From contig CAUWJP010000001.1 in the NCBI GenBank assembly GCA_963559135.1, positions 62,001 to 126,000 of the forward strand: a stretch of 64,000 nucleotides of DNA. Direction: 5' to 3'. A program made the translations under genes and the position numbers. Below, piece after piece: positions 26,885-35,338 of this stretch; position 1 is the first letter of the stretch; each line of letters starts with the position of its first letter. This DNA is from Sellimonas sp963559135. GTDB lineage: Bacteria; Bacillota; Clostridia; Lachnospirales; Lachnospiraceae. The notes beneath the pieces are model-generated. The model had not been told where the DNA came from. It was given only the letters and a program-made list of their open reading frames with translations, and did no database searches.

Positions 26885-27616
26885 ATGGAAACATGTTATG
26901 AGCCTGGAATCGTTACGGAAAATCTCAGGATGGTAGAAGAAAAAATACAAAATGCCTGCAAAAGAAGCGGACGTAAAAGAGAGGATGTTACGTTGATTGC
27001 AGTCAGCAAAACGAAACCGGTAGCCATGATTCAGGAAGTATACAATGCAGGAATCCGTGTGTTTGGTGAAAATAAAGTACAGGAACTGACAGAAAAATAC
27101 GAAGAGCTTCCGCAGGATATCCAGTGGCATATGATCGGGCATCTGCAGAGAAATAAAGTAAAATATATCGTTGATAAAGCGGCACTGATTCATTCGGTAG
27201 ATTCTCTCAGACTGCTTGAGACCATTGATCGGGAAGCAGCGAAAAAGCAGGTGACTGCGAAGGTACTTCTGGAAGTCAATATGGCAAAAGAGGATACGAA
27301 ATTCGGTCTGATGCCAGAGGATGTTATGAGGTTTATCGATAAAGTACCGGGGTTTAAAAACGTCTCTGTAGAGGGGCTGATGACGATTGCGCCAAACACA
27401 GATGACCCGGAGAAAAATCGACAATTTTTTTGTGCACTTCGGAAATTATCTGTTGACATTGCAGACAAAAACATTGATAATATCCATATGGGCGTACTTT
27501 CTATGGGTATGACCAATGATTATGAAGTAGCGATTGAAGAAGGTGCCACAATGGTCCGTGTCGGTACAGGAATCTTTGGTAAAAGAAGTTATGCTTTAGA
27601 TAAGAACACAAGATGA
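26885..27616 (+). CDS. PLP homeostasis protein YggS
   Basis: A 243-residue member of the YggS/PROSC family. LIAVSKTKPV carries the PLP Lys, and FGENKVQEL, WHMIGHLQRNK, SVDSL, EVNMAKEDTKFG and SMGMTNDYEVAIEEGATMVRVGTGIFG are all family landmarks. The protein binds PLP without known catalytic activity and buffers vitamin B6 and amino-acid pools. ATG 26885 with AAAGGAAG upstream is preferred; ATG 26864 is in frame but lacks a ribosome binding site. It sits directly before sepF, a conserved association in Firmicutes and Actinobacteria. Confidence 0.93.
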   Translation: METCYEPGIVTENLRMVEEKIQNACKRSGRKREDVTLIAVSKTKPVAMIQEVYNAGIRVFGENKVQELTEKYEELPQDIQWHMIGHLQRNKVKYIVDKAALIHSVDSLRLLETIDREAAKKQVTAKVLLEVNMAKEDTKFGLMPEDVMRFIDKVPGFKNVSVEGLMTIAPNTDDPEKNRQFFCALRKLSVDIADKNIDNIHMGVLSMGMTNDYEVAIEEGATMVRVGTGIFGKRSYALDKNTR

Positions 27617-27630
27617 TAGGAGTGTAAAAA

Positions 27631-28185
27631 ATGGGTGTATTAGACAAGTTTTTGAATATCATGAAATTGAGTGATGATGATGACGATTATGAGAACGATG
27701 ATTTCTTTGATGAAGATGACTTAGAGGACTACGAAGAGAAGCCAAAAAGAAAGCTGTTTGGAAGAGATAAGACAAATGAAGAGGAAGAGAGTTTCTCCGC
27801 AGAGGAAGAGGAAGAATACGAATCCAGACAGACATCCACTCAGAGCAGTAAGGTGACACCTATGAGACGTTCAGGCCGCAGACCGCAGGCTACAGGCATG
27901 GAAGTATGTGTAATCAAACCGAGTTCTGTAGATGACGCAAGAGAGATTACAGAAACGCTTTTGAGCGGGCGTACTGTAATTCTGAATCTGGAAGGCCTTG
28001 ATCTTGAGATTGCGCAGCGTATCATTGATTTTACATCAGGAGCGACATTTGCTATTGACGGAAACCTTCAGAAGATTTCCAGTTTTATTTTCCTGCTGAC
28101 ACCTACAAATGTAGGTATTTCCGGAGATCTTCAGGATCTTCTGAACACATCTTTTGATGTGTCTTCTATCAGCAAGAGATACTAA
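27631..28185 (+). CDS. sepF: Cell division protein SepF
   Basis: A 184-residue protein with an N-terminal membrane-binding amphipathic helix (MGVLDKFLNIMKL), a long acidic linker of Asp and Glu (residues 14-65), and the C-terminal globular SepF domain starting at VCVIKPSSVDDAREITETL and containing TFAIDGNLQKISSFIFLL. SepF anchors FtsZ to the membrane and organises the septum. The linker is longer and more acidic than in B. subtilis SepF. The gene lies between yggS and ylmH, the usual Firmicutes order, although the ylmG and divIVA genes common in that cluster are absent here. Confidence 0.95.
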   Translation: MGVLDKFLNIMKLSDDDDDYENDDFFDEDDLEDYEEKPKRKLFGRDKTNEEEESFSAEEEEEYESRQTSTQSSKVTPMRRSGRRPQATGMEVCVIKPSSVDDAREITETLLSGRTVILNLEGLDLEIAQRIIDFTSGATFAIDGNLQKISSFIFLLTPTNVGISGDLQDLLNTSFDVSSISKRY

Positions 28186-28202
28186 GAGACCGGTTTCAGG
28201 GA

Positions 28203-28958
28203 ATGGACAGAGAAGAATTAATATTTCAAAAAAGACTGATTGATCTATCCCGCACTGCATACCAGCGCGGGATTGTGATGTTCAGTGATTTTCTGAATTT
28301 GAATGAACTAAATATTCTGCATACATTGCCAAAAGAGGAACTATATTCCAGATATGAGACTTTTGGCGGTTATGCGGCAGCGGAGCGTCAGATGGTTGCT
28401 TTTCTACCTGATGCTCTTTGTTATGAGTTTTTTTATCCTTTTTCCATCCTTCGCATCCGTCCTTTGAATCCGAAGTTTTCGGAGGAACTGTCTCACCGGG
28501 ATTATCTTGGAGCGATTCTGAATCTTGGAATTGAGAGATGTAAGATCGGAGATATTCTTGTGGAAGACCGGGAGGCGGTTGTGTTTGTGTCAGAAAATAT
28601 GTCAGATTTTCTTGCGGAAAATCTGACCAGGATCCGCCACACATCCGTGATGGCACAGATTGAAGAGCAGCAGGAGTTTCAGTATGAGCCGGCCTTTGAA
28701 GAAATACGCGGGACGGTTGCATCTGTAAGACTTGACAGTCTTCTGGCACTTGCGTTTTCTTCCTCAAGGAGCAGGCTTTCCGGGCTGATTGAAGGAAAAA
28801 AGGTATTTGTAAACGGTAGGTTGATTGTGAGTAATGGATACCGGCTGAAGGAAGGAGATATTATCTCGGTGCGCGGAATGGGGAAATTCCGCTATGAAGG
28901 TATCCTTTCCGAGACACGGAAAGGCAGATCCTATGTTGAAGTCCGAAAATATACTTGA
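28203..28958 (+). CDS. YlmH-type S4 RNA-binding protein
   Basis: A 251-residue protein. Its central region (PKEELYSRYETFGGYAAAERQMVAFLP) matches the YlmH family, and the C-terminal S4 domain (VRLDSLLALAFSSSRSRLSGLIEGKKVFVNG) binds RNA. B. subtilis YlmH has been linked to rescue of ribosome-stalled peptidyl-tRNA, and the gene belongs to the division-associated ylm cluster. It begins 17 bases after sepF and is followed by lspA, so a single transcript is likely. Confidence 0.9.
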   Translation: MDREELIFQKRLIDLSRTAYQRGIVMFSDFLNLNELNILHTLPKEELYSRYETFGGYAAAERQMVAFLPDALCYEFFYPFSILRIRPLNPKFSEELSHRDYLGAILNLGIERCKIGDILVEDREAVVFVSENMSDFLAENLTRIRHTSVMAQIEEQQEFQYEPAFEEIRGTVASVRLDSLLALAFSSSRSRLSGLIEGKKVFVNGRLIVSNGYRLKEGDIISVRGMGKFRYEGILSETRKGRSYVEVRKYT

Positions 28959-28980
28959 TTGATGATCACAGGAGAAAGAT

Positions 28981-29511
28981 ATGAATAAGAAAAGTGGACT
29001 GAAAAATTATGTCATGGCAGTGATTCTTGTCATTGTGGCAGTATTGCTTGACCAGTATACCAAATATCTGGCGGTTACGCATCTGAAAGGCAACTCTGCC
29101 TATGTACTGATAGACAATGTATTTGAGCTGACCTATCTGGAAAACAGAGGGGCTGCGTTTGGACTTCTGCAGAACCGGCAGATCTTTTTTGTGTGTGTTG
29201 CCGTTCTGATTTTTGCTTTTATTCTCTATTGCTATGTGAGAATTCCAAAGACAAAACGGTATCTGCCGCTAAGGCTCTGCGGAGTTTTCATTGTAGCAGG
29301 TGCTGCTGGCAATCTGATTGACCGGATTAGTCATGGGTATGTGGTAGATTTTTTCTACTTCCGTCTGATTGATTTTCCGGTATTTAACGTGGCAGATATC
29401 TATGTGACCGTAGCATTTGTGGTACTGCTCCTTTTGATCTTTTTCCGGTATAAGGAGGAGGAACTGGAGTTTTTTGGAAGAAAGAAAGGAACAGACGCAG
29501 ATGGAGAATAA
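28981..29511 (+). CDS. lspA: Lipoprotein signal peptidase
   Basis: A 176-residue, four-helix protein. DQYTKYLAVTHLKG is near residue 22, the first catalytic Asp lies in GNLIDRISHGYVVDF and the second in FNVADIYVTV. LspA cleaves diacylglyceryl-modified prolipoproteins; predicted lipoproteins in the window include ApbE (LTAC) and the corrinoid binding protein (LSAC). Its stop codon lies 10 bases into the following pseudouridine synthase gene. The C-terminal tail is charged. Confidence 0.95.
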   Translation: MNKKSGLKNYVMAVILVIVAVLLDQYTKYLAVTHLKGNSAYVLIDNVFELTYLENRGAAFGLLQNRQIFFVCVAVLIFAFILYCYVRIPKTKRYLPLRLCGVFIVAGAAGNLIDRISHGYVVDFFYFRLIDFPVFNVADIYVTVAFVVLLLLIFFRYKEEELEFFGRKKGTDADGE

Positions 29512-30424
29512 GGTATTACAGGTGGAGGAATTTGTCGGAGAACGAATCGACAAATTCCTTTCGTGCAGATTGGAGGAAGTATCCCGCTCCTATATTCAGA
29601 AACTGATCAAGGAAGGACATGTGAGCGTAAATGGGAAGCCGGTAAAGGCAAACTATAAACTGGGAGCAGATGATGAGATCTGTTTAGAGATACCGGAAGC
29701 AAAGGAGCCTGACATCCTTCCGGAAGATATCCCTCTTGACATTCTTTATGAAGATCAGGATATACTGGTTGTCAATAAGCCAAAAGGAATGGTCGTCCAC
29801 CCGGCGGCGGGACATTACAGCGGGACACTTGTCAATGCATTGATGTATCATTGCAAAGACAGCCTTTCAGGAATTAATGGAGTGATGCGGCCTGGTATTG
29901 TACATAGGATTGATATGGACACGACAGGTTCCCTGCTGGTGTGTAAAAATGATGAGGCCCACCGGATTCTTGCAGAGCAGCTAAAAGAACATACGATCCG
30001 CAGGGAATACCATGCGATTGTATACGGAAATTTAAAAGACGATGCAGGAACCATCGATGCTCCGATCGGACGTCATCCGGTGGACCGGAAAAAGATGAGC
30101 ATCAATCACAAAAATGGAAAACGGGCGGTGACCCATTATGAGGTGCTGGAGCGTTTTGGGAATTTTACCTACATCCGCTGCCGTCTTGAGACAGGGCGTA
30201 CCCACCAGATCCGGGTTCATATGGCCTCACTTCACCATCCGCTTCTTGGCGATGACGTGTACGGACCGTCTTCTAAGCCGTCATTTTCGGGGTTGAAAGG
30301 ACAGGTTCTGCATGCGAAGATTCTGGGAATTCATCATCCGTCCACAGGAGAATACATGGAATTCGATGCTCCGCTTCCGCAATATTTTGTTGATTTATTG
30401 CAAAAACTGAGAAGAAAAAGTTGA
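29501..30424 (+). CDS. 23S rRNA pseudouridine synthase, RluA/RluD family
   Basis: A 307-residue RluA-family pseudouridine synthase. An N-terminal S4 domain (GERIDKFLSCRLEEVSRSYIQ) precedes the catalytic domain with HRIDMDTTGSLLVCKND, whose Asp attacks the uridine base. YRAVVYG-like EYHAIVYG and RTHQIRVHMA motifs complete it. The target is probably 23S rRNA (RluD) but cannot be fixed among RluA-type paralogues. ATG 29501 overlaps the end of lspA by 11 bases, giving translational coupling; lspA-rluD adjacency is common in Firmicutes. Confidence 0.92.
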   Translation: MENKVLQVEEFVGERIDKFLSCRLEEVSRSYIQKLIKEGHVSVNGKPVKANYKLGADDEICLEIPEAKEPDILPEDIPLDILYEDQDILVVNKPKGMVVHPAAGHYSGTLVNALMYHCKDSLSGINGVMRPGIVHRIDMDTTGSLLVCKNDEAHRILAEQLKEHTIRREYHAIVYGNLKDDAGTIDAPIGRHPVDRKKMSINHKNGKRAVTHYEVLERFGNFTYIRCRLETGRTHQIRVHMASLHHPLLGDDVYGPSSKPSFSGLKGQVLHAKILGIHHPSTGEYMEFDAPLPQYFVDLLQKLRRKS

Positions 30425-30440
30425 ATTTTTGGTAAAGTTA

Positions 30441-30469
30441 TATACATTTTGCTCAATTTGATATATAAT
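30441..30469 (+). promoter_or_regulatory. Promoter of cytidylate-kinase-like gene
   Basis: TATACA at 30441-30446 and a consensus TATAAT at 30464-30469 with an exact 17-base spacer, about 50 bases before the gene. The weak -35 matches the one proposed at 14030. Confidence 0.65.
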
Positions 30470-30518
30470 AATCCTATCGATAGCATGACAGCTGATTGTT
30501 TAAAGGAGCGTGATGTAT

Positions 30519-31163
30519 ATGTCAAAAACAAATACAATTATTACAATCGGGAGAGAGTTTGGAAGCGGCGGACATGAGATTGGCGAACGTCTTTCTGAGA
30601 AGCTGGAGATCCCATTTTACGATAAAGAAATGCTGGATCGTGCATCCAAAGACAGCGGAATTGCAGAAGAACTTTTAAAGGCGCACGATGAGAAACCTAC
30701 AAGCAGTTTTCTGTATTCTCTGGTAATGGATACCTATTCGCTCGGATATAAAGCAGGGAACTATTCTGACATGCCGATCAACCACAAGATCTTTCTTGCA
30801 CAGTTTGACGCAATCAAAAAGCTTGCGGAAGAAGGACCTTGCATTTTGCTCGGAAGATGCGCGGACTATGCGCTGGAGGATTATCAGAATGTTCTTTCCG
30901 TTTTCATCCATGCCGATACAGCAAAGCGTGCCAAACGAATCAGCCGGATGTATGATATGACAGAGGCAAAAGCAAAAGAAATGATCATTAAGACAGATAA
31001 AAAGCGTGGCAGTTACTACAATTATTACACCAATAAGAAGTGGTCCGCAGTTCAGAGCTACGATGTCTGCCTTGACAGTGGAAAGCTTGGCATCGACGGA
31101 TGTGTCGATGCGATCATAGAGATCGTAAAAATCAGAGAAACAACGAAAAAAGCAGTTCTTTAA
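30519..31163 (+). CDS. Cytidylate kinase-like family protein
   Basis: A 214-residue P-loop protein of PF13189. The first strand and loop (ITIGREFGSGGHEIGERL) is a variant Walker A with GSGG in place of GKST; DKEMLDRASKDSG follows, then LLGRCADYAL and the base-binding MTEAKAKEMI-KTDKKRGSYYNYYT. Related proteins are common in gut Clostridia; substrate is not known, and nucleoside kinase activity is only a family inference. ATG 30519 (10 bases after AAAGGAG) is used; ATG 30513 and GTG 30510 are alternatives. The stop lies in the loop of a terminator shared with the convergent gene. Confidence 0.8.
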   Translation: MSKTNTIITIGREFGSGGHEIGERLSEKLEIPFYDKEMLDRASKDSGIAEELLKAHDEKPTSSFLYSLVMDTYSLGYKAGNYSDMPINHKIFLAQFDAIKKLAEEGPCILLGRCADYALEDYQNVLSVFIHADTAKRAKRISRMYDMTEAKAKEMIIKTDKKRGSYYNYYTNKKWSAVQSYDVCLDSGKLGIDGCVDAIIEIVKIRETTKKAVL

Positions 31164-31176
31164 GAACTGCTTTTTA
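31146..31176. terminator. Bidirectional terminator containing both convergent stop codons
   Basis: A 13-bp perfect stem, AAAAAGCAGTTCT (31147-31159) with AGAACTGCTTTTT (31163-31175), and a loop of three bases TTA. T-runs follow on both strands. The plus-strand gene stop (TAA, 31161-31163) and the minus-strand stop (31160-31162) fall within and beside the loop. Confidence 0.9.
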
Positions 31177-31909
31177 TTTCGTCTCTGGTCAGTCGAACCG
31201 GCCAGCCTTCAATATTTCCATTTAGGATCGCGGTAAACATGCGTTGCTTTGCACCCGGATGGTCAAGTTCCAGCTGATGGATCAGATCCTTGGCATACTG
31301 CCGTTTTGTTAGTCCGTCCACCGGACAGCGGCTCTTTTCGACAGGAAGATCATACTTCCTCTGGAAGCCGATCACATCAGCCTCGTTGACATACATCATC
31401 GGACGAATGACGGTCAGATCCATGCGGTCCAGATAAGATTTTGGAGAGAAAGAGTGGAATCGGCCCTCAAAAATCAGAGAAAGGATCATCGTCTCAACAA
31501 TATCATCCTTATGATGGGCATAAGCAACCTTGTTGCAGCCCAGTTTTTTCACCGCTTCATTGAGCGCGCCTTTCCGCATTTTGGCACAAAGTGAGCAAGG
31601 ATTGCTTTCTTTGCGCTCTTCAAAAAGAATTCGTGCAATATCGGTCTTTACTACATGGTAAGGGACATCAAGTTCTTGGCAGAGTTTTTCGATTTTCTCT
31701 GTATGAAACTTCTCATACCCAAGGTCTACCGTAATGGCAATCAGATCAAACGGCTTCGGATAAAAACGCCGCAGACCTGCGAGAGCATAAAGAAGTGTCA
31801 GACTGTCCTTGCCTCCGGAAATTCCGACGGCAATTTTGTCTCCTGTTTCGATCATCTGGTATTCGTCCACCGCTTTACGTGTAAAGCTGAGCAGCTGCTG
31901 TAATTTCAT
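31160..31909 (-). CDS. TtcA-like tRNA 2-thiolation PP-loop ATPase
   Basis: A 249-residue N-type ATP pyrophosphatase. The PP-loop VGISGGKDSLTLLYAL is near residue 30, followed by the two-Cys motif NPCSLCAKMRKGAL and the third Cys in KSRCPVDG, the pattern of TtcA-type enzymes that carry an iron-sulfur cluster for s2C32 in tRNA. TtcA itself is about 300 residues; this shorter Firmicutes version is usually called a TtcA family or TilS-like protein. KVAYAHHKDDIVETMI is also conserved. Start ATG 31909; transcription is convergent with the kinase-like gene. Confidence 0.85.
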   Translation of the reverse strand: MKLQQLLSFTRKAVDEYQMIETGDKIAVGISGGKDSLTLLYALAGLRRFYPKPFDLIAITVDLGYEKFHTEKIEKLCQELDVPYHVVKTDIARILFEERKESNPCSLCAKMRKGALNEAVKKLGCNKVAYAHHKDDIVETMILSLIFEGRFHSFSPKSYLDRMDLTVIRPMMYVNEADVIGFQRKYDLPVEKSRCPVDGLTKRQYAKDLIHQLELDHPGAKQRMFTAILNGNIEGWPVRLTRDEIKSSS

Positions 31910-32041
31910 GTCTCATCCTCATTTCCAAATTTCATCATACTGTACCAATATAGCTTATTTATTGCGGAAATACAAGGTATTTCTTGCAGAACGGACAAAA
32001 AAACGGTAAGATAAATAGGAGAAAATAAGGAGTGAAAAAGA

Positions 32042-32488
32042 ATGAAATTTGTAATTCAAAGAGTTTTAGAGAGCTCAGTAACTGTTGATGGAGAAACCAT
32101 CGGAAGTATTGGAAAAGGATTTATGGTTCTGATTGGCGTCGGGAAAGAAGACACGAAAGAGACCGCAGACAAGATGGTCAAAAAGCTGATTGGAATGCGG
32201 ATTTTTGAGGATGAAAATGGCAAGACAAATCTGTCTTTAGCAGATGTGGGAGGAAGCCTGCTTCTGATTTCCCAGTTCACCCTGTATGCAAATTGTAAGA
32301 AAGGAAACCGGCCAAGCTTTATTGAGTCCGGCGATCCAAAAGAAGCAGAGAAGCTGTATGAATATATCATTGAGTCCTGTAAGGCCCAGGTACCGGTCGT
32401 AGAAAGAGGGAGATTCGGTGCAGATATGAAAGTCTCCCTCATCAATGACGGACCGTTTACGATTGTTCTGGATTCCCGAGAACTGTAA
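32042..32488 (+). CDS. dtd: D-aminoacyl-tRNA deacylase
   Basis: A 148-residue DTD of normal length. Family signatures are the start MKFVIQRVLESSVTVDG, SQFTLYANCKKGNRPSF and the C-terminal GRFGADMKVSLINDGPFTI, containing the Gly-cisPro-type motif in slightly altered form (GPF for GPV). The enzyme hydrolyses D-aminoacyl-tRNAs (and Gly-tRNAAla) to keep D-residues out of proteins. AAGGAGTGAAAA precedes ATG 32042. It converges on the next gene with a 29-base gap and no clear terminator. Confidence 0.95.
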   Translation: MKFVIQRVLESSVTVDGETIGSIGKGFMVLIGVGKEDTKETADKMVKKLIGMRIFEDENGKTNLSLADVGGSLLLISQFTLYANCKKGNRPSFIESGDPKEAEKLYEYIIESCKAQVPVVERGRFGADMKVSLINDGPFTIVLDSREL

Positions 32489-32517
32489 AAGATCTGAAAG
32501 TAGGAGCATAAGCAGAC

Positions 32518-33183
32518 TTATGACAGGTGAAAGAGCTTCTTACATGTTTCGTACCGCTCTTTGAATGCTTCATAAAAGCCTTCTTCTGGGTACGGGGTCA
32601 GATAGAAGTTCTGGAGCACGTACATGGATACCTGTTTCTGATAAGCTTCATCATTTGTCCGTTCGATATGGGATTGCAGATCCATCAGAAGGTAGTGCCA
32701 GTTGCACACATAGTCTTCATAACGGGTCAGATCAGGGATACCAAGCCACTTTTTAATCCGGATTTTGGAACGACGGGTCTTTTTACATTCTTTCGTCTGG
32801 AGAAAGTAGGAAAAGGAACCATCCTCATACAGTCTGCCAAGCGGGAAGAGTCGGCAGAATCCGGGACGAAATGCATGGATTTGGCAGCGCCCCGCTTCGG
32901 AAAGAAACGGGCAGCAGCCCCTTTCGCCTGTCATCTTCAGATGCGGAAGAATGATGCCGTCCACAATAGACAGTTCTGCAACGCGAAGGAGAAGATCCTC
33001 CGGCTGCAGGCCGGCTCCACGGTACAGCTGATCCATATCATAAGGGTCCAGAATAATGGAATCTCCCATTCCCTGACAGCAGTCCGAGCATCCGTGGCAT
33101 CCGCCGCAGTCGGCACGGACCAGATCGTTGGAAGTGTAGAGATTTCCGTCAGATATTTCATTTAGATCAATATTTCGCAGCAT
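32518..33183 (-). CDS. YkgJ family cysteine cluster protein
   Basis: A 221-residue protein rich in Cys: DCGGCHGCSDCCQGMG near residue 26-41, then GERGCCPFLSEAGRCQIHAFRPGFCRLFPLG. This is the CxxCxxCC-type zinc/iron chelating domain of PF03692 (YkgJ/UPF0153). Function is unknown, though some members modify iron- or flagellin-related targets. ATG is read from 33183 with AAGGAGG upstream; in-frame sequence before it lacks one. A following convergent dtd gene ends 30 bases away. Confidence 0.85.
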   Translation of the reverse strand: MLRNIDLNEISDGNLYTSNDLVRADCGGCHGCSDCCQGMGDSIILDPYDMDQLYRGAGLQPEDLLLRVAELSIVDGIILPHLKMTGERGCCPFLSEAGRCQIHAFRPGFCRLFPLGRLYEDGSFSYFLQTKECKKTRRSKIRIKKWLGIPDLTRYEDYVCNWHYLLMDLQSHIERTNDEAYQKQVSMYVLQNFYLTPYPEEGFYEAFKERYETCKKLFHLS

Positions 33184-33267
33184 AAAGAGCCTCCTTGTTG
33201 CCTTTCGTTGTTTTATCATTATTTTATACAAAGAAGAGGGGGCCTGTCAAACCAGAATGGAGGGAAT

Positions 33268-33828
33268 ATGAAGCATTTTACAAAAAAAGAACTATTATCG
33301 ATACCAAACTGCATGGGATATTTTCGGATCCTTCTGATCCCGGTATTTTGTATTGTATACTTACGTGCAGATTCCATCCAGGAGGAATATCAGGCAGCGG
33401 CGATTCTTCTGATCTCCACCATCACCGATTTCCTCGACGGGAAAGTTGCAAGACATTTCAATATGATTACCGAATTTGGCAAATTTCTGGATCCTGTGGC
33501 GGACAAACTGACCCATGCGGCAGTTGCCATCTGTCTTGCGTTCCATTATCCTTTGATGCGCTACCTGATCCTTCTGATGATCGTAAAAGAGGGATTTATG
33601 ACCGTAATGGGGGCATGGAATCTGAAACACGGGCAAAAGCTAAATGGAGCAAAATGGTTTGGAAAAGTATGTACTGCCACCTTGTTTTTGCTACTTCTGG
33701 CCTTGGTGGTATTTCCGGAAATTCCAAAACAGACAGCAGATTTTTTTATTCTCGCTGAGATGGTGATCATGTTTTTAACACTCATCCTCTACATACCGGA
33801 ATTTCAAAAAATGCATAAGAAATGGTAA
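33268..33828 (+). CDS. CDP-alcohol phosphatidyltransferase (PgsA-like)
   Basis: A 186-residue membrane enzyme with the family motif DFLDGKVAR then GKFLDPVADK, matching D-G-x2-A-R-x8-G-x3-D-x3-D, about residues 52-78. About five membrane helices follow. Such enzymes transfer a phosphatidyl group from CDP-diacylglycerol to an alcohol; the PgsA (glycerol phosphate) type is the most likely, cardiolipin synthase-like Cls/CrdS proteins are alternatives. GGAGGG lies just before ATG 33268. The gene ends in a strong terminator shared with the convergent DUF1576 gene. Confidence 0.9.
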   Translation: MKHFTKKELLSIPNCMGYFRILLIPVFCIVYLRADSIQEEYQAAAILLISTITDFLDGKVARHFNMITEFGKFLDPVADKLTHAAVAICLAFHYPLMRYLILLMIVKEGFMTVMGAWNLKHGQKLNGAKWFGKVCTATLFLLLLALVVFPEIPKQTADFFILAEMVIMFLTLILYIPEFQKMHKKW

Positions 33829-33860
33829 AAGGCGGCCTCTAAAGAGAGAGGTCGCCTTTT
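33827..33860. terminator. Bidirectional terminator
   Basis: Arms AAAGGCGGCCTCT (33828-33840) and AGAGGTCGCCTTTT (33847-33860) pair with one mismatch, with T-runs on both strands. The stop codon of the minus-strand DUF1576 gene (33839-33841) lies at the start of the loop. Confidence 0.85.
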
Positions 33861-35113
33861 GCGCGCGCTCGTCTGGAGCGGATAGAACGAATCACCGGAA
33901 CCATGAAGATGGCAACAATTCCTCCGGCAAATCCATTATTATAAAGATTCATACTATCATAAAGAATTCCAACGTTCAACGCGACAGAAGATTGAAGAAA
34001 TCCGGCCAGGAGACCAGCCACGACGCCGAATTCTCCGGCGATCGGAGCAAGGGTCGTAGAAAACAGCAGGGCAAGCATCGGTCCCGGATCGTTGATATTC
34101 CACTCTTTTGTAATACTGGCCAAAATGACGCCGATCATGATCGGGGCAATATTAAAGAGATGTTTTCCGGTAGCGGAAAATCCTACGATTGTAAAAATCC
34201 CACCAATCGTCGGGCCGTTAAGATCTCCGCCCACGAGCAGCACAAGCAGCATGGAAAAAATCCCGTTGACTCCCATGTTGAGAAGGACAGGTGCAGTCCC
34301 TTCCTGTTTCAGATAATCGGTTCCGGAGATTCCGGTACATTTGAGGATACTTTTATAGGAAGCAAAAAGATGCTTTTGTTCCAGAATGACGGCAGACACA
34401 ATCATAATCAGAAACAAGGCTCCCAGAATGATGGAAAACTCCAGATTGCTGCCCGTATGCCAGATCAGCCTTGATTCCGTCTCAATTCCAAAGGATTTGA
34501 ATAAAGAGATTACTACGGTCGCGATGATGCCGGAAGAAAACCCGACATTATAAAGGGAATATCCCTGATGCGCATAATGAACATGGGTTGACAGCGGCGG
34601 AAGAACAAAACCGATGCTGATACCCACAAGAAAACTCAGAAGAAAACGGGCGGGCAGAAATAAGCCGTCAATCTGCATGACCTGGGTAATGATCGGAGAA
34701 AGGCTTGTTCCGTAAAGGCCGACATAAAGATAATTCCGGATAGAAGTCTTGTGGTAGCGGGCGTACAAATAAACACCCAAAAGAATTGTCCAGATGTTGA
34801 CGACATTTTTCCCAAACAAAGAAAAGCCAAAGATCAGGCAGCAGGAGGTGATGGTATGACCGTCAATTTCCATATGCAGAAAATAAAGGACAAGTAGTAA
34901 AAGCAGCGTGATCAGGCCGGCATTCAGGAAAGCCGCTCCGATTCCTCCGATCACAAAATAGTCAGTTATCAGGAAATCGGGCTCACGGATAATGGCATAA
35001 AGACCGGAGAGAATTTCCGAAGGCGGCTGCATAAATAGTCCCACAATGATAAAATAGGCGGGAAAGACTGCCAGAAGAAGATAACTCTGGCGGAGGGAAA
35101 GCTTTTTTTTCAT
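33839..35113 (-). CDS. DUF1576 polytopic membrane protein
   Basis: A 424-residue protein with about twelve hydrophobic segments in two similar halves; GFSLFGKNVVNIWTILLGVY in the first and GFSATGKHLFNIAPIMIGV in the second are visibly related, so the fold has an internal duplication. It matches PF07613 (DUF1576). Function unknown; the duplicated helix hairpins resemble transporter architecture. ATG 35113 (with AAAGGA upstream) is preferred to the ATG three codons earlier, which overlaps that motif. It is preceded by a good promoter and runs opposite to the lipid synthase gene. Confidence 0.85.
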   Translation of the reverse strand: MKKKLSLRQSYLLLAVFPAYFIIVGLFMQPPSEILSGLYAIIREPDFLITDYFVIGGIGAAFLNAGLITLLLLLVLYFLHMEIDGHTITSCCLIFGFSLFGKNVVNIWTILLGVYLYARYHKTSIRNYLYVGLYGTSLSPIITQVMQIDGLFLPARFLLSFLVGISIGFVLPPLSTHVHYAHQGYSLYNVGFSSGIIATVVISLFKSFGIETESRLIWHTGSNLEFSIILGALFLIMIVSAVILEQKHLFASYKSILKCTGISGTDYLKQEGTAPVLLNMGVNGIFSMLLVLLVGGDLNGPTIGGIFTIVGFSATGKHLFNIAPIMIGVILASITKEWNINDPGPMLALLFSTTLAPIAGEFGVVAGLLAGFLQSSVALNVGILYDSMNLYNNGFAGGIVAIFMVPVIRSIRSRRARAKGDLSL

Positions 35114-35150
35114 GTAGAGCATCCTTTCTTCGATGTAGTATATTAACTTT

Positions 35151-35179
35151 ATTATATCGAAACTATGCTGTATGGTAAA
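35151..35179 (-). promoter_or_regulatory. Promoter of the DUF1576 gene
   Basis: On the minus strand, TTTACC (complement of 35174-35179), a 17-base spacer and TATAAT (complement of 35151-35156), about 40 bases upstream of the start codon. Confidence 0.7.
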
Positions 35180-35240
35180 GAAAAATAACAGAAAACAAGC
35201 ATGGAAGTAAGATAAGGACATTCCCTTGCATTTAGATATG

Positions 35241-35290
35241 AGGGAGCGGCTGCCCTGACTTATTATGTCAGAGCTGCCGCTCCCTTTTTT
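35241..35290 (+). terminator. Strong hairpin with a T-run facing plus strand, between two minus-strand genes
   Basis: AGGGAGCGGC (35241-35250) pairs with GCCGCTCCCT (35276-35285), continuing inward with CTGAC/GTCAG, followed by TTTTTT only on the plus strand. Read from the minus strand the stem is followed by no T-run. It sits between the PBP gene end (35339) and the DUF1576 promoter. Confidence 0.6.
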
Positions 35291-35338
35291 GATGCCTTTG
35301 TACGCTTATTTCGTAATCCCTATTTTCTGGTATTCCTA

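Noticed and set aside
32489..32517. Terminator between the convergent dtd and YkgJ-like genes
   Set aside because: Only a short CATAAG/CTTATG pairing without a T-run is visible.
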